Shown here one piece after another: positions 61,603 through 64,000 of a DNA stretch of 64,000 bases. The stretch's first letter is position 1, and each line of letters begins with the position of its first letter. Made by a program: the position numbers and the translations under genes. This stretch comes from SZAS-18 sp038322235 (GTDB taxonomy: Bacteria; Verrucomicrobiota; Verrucomicrobiia; Chthoniobacterales; SZAS-18). The notes below the pieces were generated by a model. The model worked only from the letters and a program-made list of their open reading frames with translations. It did no database searches and was not told where the DNA came from. Location: contig JBBQFQ010000003.1 of assembly GCA_038322235.1 (NCBI GenBank), forward strand, positions 62,001 through 126,000. Direction: 5' to 3'.

Positions 61603-61860
61603 ATGACAGCCGAACTCCTCACGCCAGAAACGCTCGATGGTCCCGCGAGCCGGCCGCAGTCGCCGGAACACGCGCTAAGGGAAGTCCCCGCCGTCCGGTC
61701 GATTTTACCCGCGGAAACACGAAACTCTCCAACCGACGGAGTCGTCAGGATCGAGAACTTCATCATTAGCGCATTCGTGGTGCTCGCCGGCTCTTTCCTC
61801 GGACTGATCCTCGCCTTCTTTCTCGGCTTCGCGTTCGGTTGGATCGAAATTTCCTGCTGA
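61603..61860 (+). CDS. Small single-span membrane protein
   Basis: 85 residues, not recognised. The N-terminal 50 residues are polar and Pro-rich. The C-terminal third is a long hydrophobic helix (about 53-80, ISAFVVLAGSFLGLILAFFLGF), so it may be a tail-anchored protein. It follows the DUF442-type gene by 21 bp and is probably co-transcribed. The stop is 10 bp from the convergent NTF2-like gene. Confidence 0.6.
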   Translation: MTAELLTPETLDGPASRPQSPEHALREVPAVRSILPAETRNSPTDGVVRIENFIISAFVVLAGSFLGLILAFFLGFAFGWIEISC

Positions 61861-61870
61861 CCCAGCGGGC

Positions 61871-62347
61871 CTATCGCTCGCTCTGCTTCAGCAGTACGAA
61901 CAACTCCGCGGCAATTCGCCAGCGGCCTTCGCGCTGGCGCCACATCGCCTGATATTCGCCGCGCAGTTCCACCAGGCGGCCCGCTTCGGTCCAGCGTCCG
62001 ACCCACGTTCCGCGTTCCGAGGCCAGCGGTGCGGCCTGGCTGATGGTGACCGTCCCGGGCGTGCGGATATAACGCAGATCCGGTCGGCCCCGGAATTGCT
62101 CAGCGAAGCGGTCGCGCATCGACTTGCGCCCGCTGAACTTTTCCCCTCTACCCGCCGTGATCTGGACGTCATCCTCCACAAAGGACGCGACCAGCTTCGC
62201 GTCGTGCACGGCGATGGCGGCATTCGAGGCTTCGCGCAGGCGGCGAATTTCCGCCGTGGGGTCGTCGGGGGTCGGTGAGGGCATCGCGCGCAGGCTGGCT
62301 GGAGGCAGGGCAACCGAGCCGTCGTTGGAGTGGTAGAGGCTGCTCAT
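61871..62347 (-). CDS. NTF2-like (SnoaL/DUF4440-type) protein
   Basis: 158 residues from ATG 62347; ATG 62284 (MPSPTPDDPTAEIRRLREA) is also possible and nearer the usual family start. The pattern AEIRRLREASNAAIAVHDAKLVASFVEDDVQI, then GRKSMRDRFAEQF, then TWVGRWTEAG and EYQAMWRQREGRWRIAAELFVLL is the cone-shaped NTF2-like fold. These are small ligand-binding or isomerase-like proteins; no catalytic residues can be named. It lies 52 bp after preA on the same strand. Confidence 0.8.
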   Translation of the reverse strand: MSSLYHSNDGSVALPPASLRAMPSPTPDDPTAEIRRLREASNAAIAVHDAKLVASFVEDDVQITAGRGEKFSGRKSMRDRFAEQFRGRPDLRYIRTPGTVTISQAAPLASERGTWVGRWTEAGRLVELRGEYQAMWRQREGRWRIAAELFVLLKQSER

Positions 62348-62399
62348 CGAAGGCCTCGCAGAATCTGATCTAGCAGCCCCTCGCCCCGCGAACAAAACG

Positions 62400-63524
62400 T
62401 TAGCTGGCCAGCGCGTCGCTCTGCTTGACGAAGTCGTCGCCGGACCACTCGGCATCGCCTTTGATCATGCCCTTCGCGGACGTCTTCGCGGCATCCGCCT
62501 CCTTCCGCTCGCGCTGCATGCGAACGAGCTCGGAGTGAGTCGTGAAATAGGGCAGGCTCCTGCCCTTGAACTCCGCGATCGTCTCAAAGCGGTGCTTCTG
62601 CATGAAGGCGAGCAGCTCTTCGTTGAGCCGCTGAACCATCCGATACCCGAATTTCATGATGCCAGTGCAGACCTGCACGGAATCGCTCCCCAGAAGAATG
62701 AATTCCGCGGCGTCGGTGCCGGATTCAATCCCACCGAGTCCGCTCAAGCTGCGGCCCGGAAACTCATCGTGGATGACCGACGCAACCTCCATGCACATGC
62801 GCAAGGCAATGGGCTTCACGGCCCGGCTCGAATATCCGCCGGGCGTGGTGTAGCCCTCAACGCTCGGTTCGGGGCGAAGGGTCTCGAGATTCACGCCCAC
62901 GACGCTGCGAATCGTGTTAATCGCGCTGATGCCATCAACCCCGGCGCGGAGCGACGCGCGCGCCGGTTCCTCGATGTGCGTGATATTCGGCGTCATCTTT
63001 GCCCAGACGGGCACCCTCGCGACACTCATCACCCAGCCGCACACCTCTTCGAGGATGTCCGGATCCTGGCCCATTGCAGCGCCCATCTTTCGCTCGGGCA
63101 GACCGTGCGGACACGAAAAATTCAGCTCGAAGGCATCCACGCCCGCGTCCTGGCAGCGGGTAATCATTTCGATCCACGCGTCCTTCTGGTACTCCTCCAT
63201 GACGGAGGCAATCAACGCGCCGGGGGGTTGGGCATCTTTGCAGCGCTTGAATTCGTCGATCCAGAGCTCGAACGACCGGTCGCTGATCAGTTCGATGTTT
63301 TCCCAGCCGATGACCTCGCCGTTCAGCGCGAGGTGCTTGCCATAACGGGGGGCGACGTTGACGACCTTTGACGCGTCGAGGCTCACCGTCTTGGCGATAA
63401 CTCCACCCCAGCCCTCCCGGAACGCCCGGTTGATGACGCTCAAGTTCGTCCCCGGCGGGCCCGAACCCACGACAAACGGGTTTGGCATCTTCAGTCCATT
63501 CACGGTGACGGCGAGGGTACTCAT
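62400..63524 (-). CDS. preA: Dihydropyrimidine dehydrogenase-type flavoprotein PreA, short form
   Basis: A 374-residue FMN TIM-barrel oxidoreductase related to dihydroorotate dehydrogenase. Signatures include NPFVVGSGPPGTNLSVINRAF, NFSCPHGLPERKMG (catalytic Cys, about residue 136), WAKMTPNITHI, SGLGGIESGTDAAEFILLGSDSVQVCTGIM. It would reduce uracil or thymine, or work in reverse. Enterobacterial PreA is about 410 residues and ends in a ferredoxin-like 4Fe-4S domain; this protein ends without any CxxCxxC cluster. No PreT partner is adjacent. The electron donor must therefore be separate, or the substrate may differ. Confidence 0.88.
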   Translation of the reverse strand: MSTLAVTVNGLKMPNPFVVGSGPPGTNLSVINRAFREGWGGVIAKTVSLDASKVVNVAPRYGKHLALNGEVIGWENIELISDRSFELWIDEFKRCKDAQPPGALIASVMEEYQKDAWIEMITRCQDAGVDAFELNFSCPHGLPERKMGAAMGQDPDILEEVCGWVMSVARVPVWAKMTPNITHIEEPARASLRAGVDGISAINTIRSVVGVNLETLRPEPSVEGYTTPGGYSSRAVKPIALRMCMEVASVIHDEFPGRSLSGLGGIESGTDAAEFILLGSDSVQVCTGIMKFGYRMVQRLNEELLAFMQKHRFETIAEFKGRSLPYFTTHSELVRMQRERKEADAAKTSAKGMIKGDAEWSGDDFVKQSDALAS

Positions 63525-63670
63525 GCCGCGTTTCTGGCAAAGAACCCACGTTGCGGGAACAATAATGTGCGGCTCCGACCAAGAATTAAATGCCCGGGAG
63601 AGCCGCTCGGCACTCCGTCCGCTCGATTCTCCCCGCTTGATCGCGGCGCCCGGATGGGTTGATTCCCCCG

Positions 63671-64000
63671 ATGCGATTCTCCCGCGCCATCGTCCTCGCG
63701 CTGTGCACCATCTCCGGGGCCGGAGTTCTCCCAGCCGAGGATTTCCGGCTGGTGAGCGGCATCGTGCTGAAGGATGCGCGGATCGTCCGGCTCGAGAGTG
63801 GCGATCTGGTGGTCGCCCACCGGGGCGGGGAAATGCGCGTGGCGCCCACTTCGCTCGATGCCGCGACCCGCGCGCGGCTGCGGGGAGAGCGCGAGCGACC
63901 CGCGACGCCGGTGAAGCCGCAGGTTTTCACGCTGTCCAAGCCTGAGTCCGGCTCGGCGAGCGGGAGCAGCGCCGCGGCGCGCGATGGCGTCCTGGTGACG
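63671..64000 (+). CDS. Secreted protein, 5' part only (runs off window)
   Basis: An open frame from ATG 63671 to the window edge, 110 residues visible. The N-terminus MRFSRAIVLALCTISGAGVLPA is a good signal peptide. It is followed by EDFRLVSGIVLKDARIVRLESGDLVVAHRGGEMRV, which looks like a short beta-barrel or Tudor/SH3-like strand pattern, then a Ser/Ala-rich linker. Codon use is strongly GC3-biased, as in the true genes here. I do not recognise the family. It is divergent from preA, with 146 bp between them. Confidence 0.65.
   Translation, partial: MRFSRAIVLALCTISGAGVLPAEDFRLVSGIVLKDARIVRLESGDLVVAHRGGEMRVAPTSLDAATRARLRGERERPATPVKPQVFTLSKPESGSASGSSAAARDGVLVT

Overview
The window is about 64 kb of GC-rich chromosomal DNA, densely coding on both strands, from a Gram-negative bacterium. 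I infer a Verrucomicrobiota-type organism. The reasons are an outer-membrane lipid A gene (lpxA), a PEP-CTERM surface protein, many MacB/FtsX-type duplicated orphan permeases (ADOP type), an ECF-like sigma factor of the planctomycete/verrucomicrobial kind, DUF4159 and TPR proteins, and almost no Shine-Dalgarno sequences before starts. Acidobacteriota is the main alternative. No rRNA, tRNA, CRISPR array or prophage was found.

Region 1 (1-28.2 kb) is dominated by an export system: one HlyD/MacA-like adaptor, two MacB-type ATPases and eight paralogous permeases of about 790-850 residues, plus a secreted DUF4097 solenoid protein. The genes fall into three blocks (about 0.1-13.3, 13.5-16.3 and 19.6-28.2 kb). 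Each block starts with a sigma-54 -24/-12 promoter (135, 13513 and 19720), and about 95-117 bp upstream of each lies a copy of the palindrome GTCCC-N6-GGGAC. I read this as one regulon run by an unseen sigma-54 enhancer-binding protein. Blocks 1 and 2 open with small unrecognised ORFs and block 3 with the DUF4097 gene. In blocks 1 and 3 the first start codon sits at exactly the same distance (41 bp) from the promoter. Between blocks 2 and 3 lie unrelated minus-strand genes: a DUF3995 membrane protein, an SRPBCC protein and an OPT oligopeptide transporter.

Region 2 (28.2-39.1 kb) is mixed housekeeping: a sigma factor, a DUF4159 protein, a polyprenyl diphosphate synthase, RadC, LpxA, a DctA-type symporter, ribosomal protein bS21, a TPR protein, a secreted helical protein, the uL13-uS9 operon and a lipoprotein amidase. 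Region 3 (39.2-54.1 kb) is a surface-polysaccharide cluster: two paralogous GT2 enzymes, a GT9 enzyme with a long coiled-coil tail, three GT4 enzymes, three methyltransferase-like proteins, a GT-C-like membrane protein, a GtrB-like enzyme and a further GT2. Many of its genes overlap by a few bases.

Region 4 (54.1-64 kb) holds RlmN, a secreted repeat protein, a secreted serpin, a 970-bp non-coding stretch with a nested hairpin and a strict 21-bp tandem array, a PEP-CTERM protein, a truncated DUF4338-ISAs1 transposase, a DUF442-type phosphatase-like protein, small proteins, an orphan PreA and the start of a secreted protein cut by the window edge.
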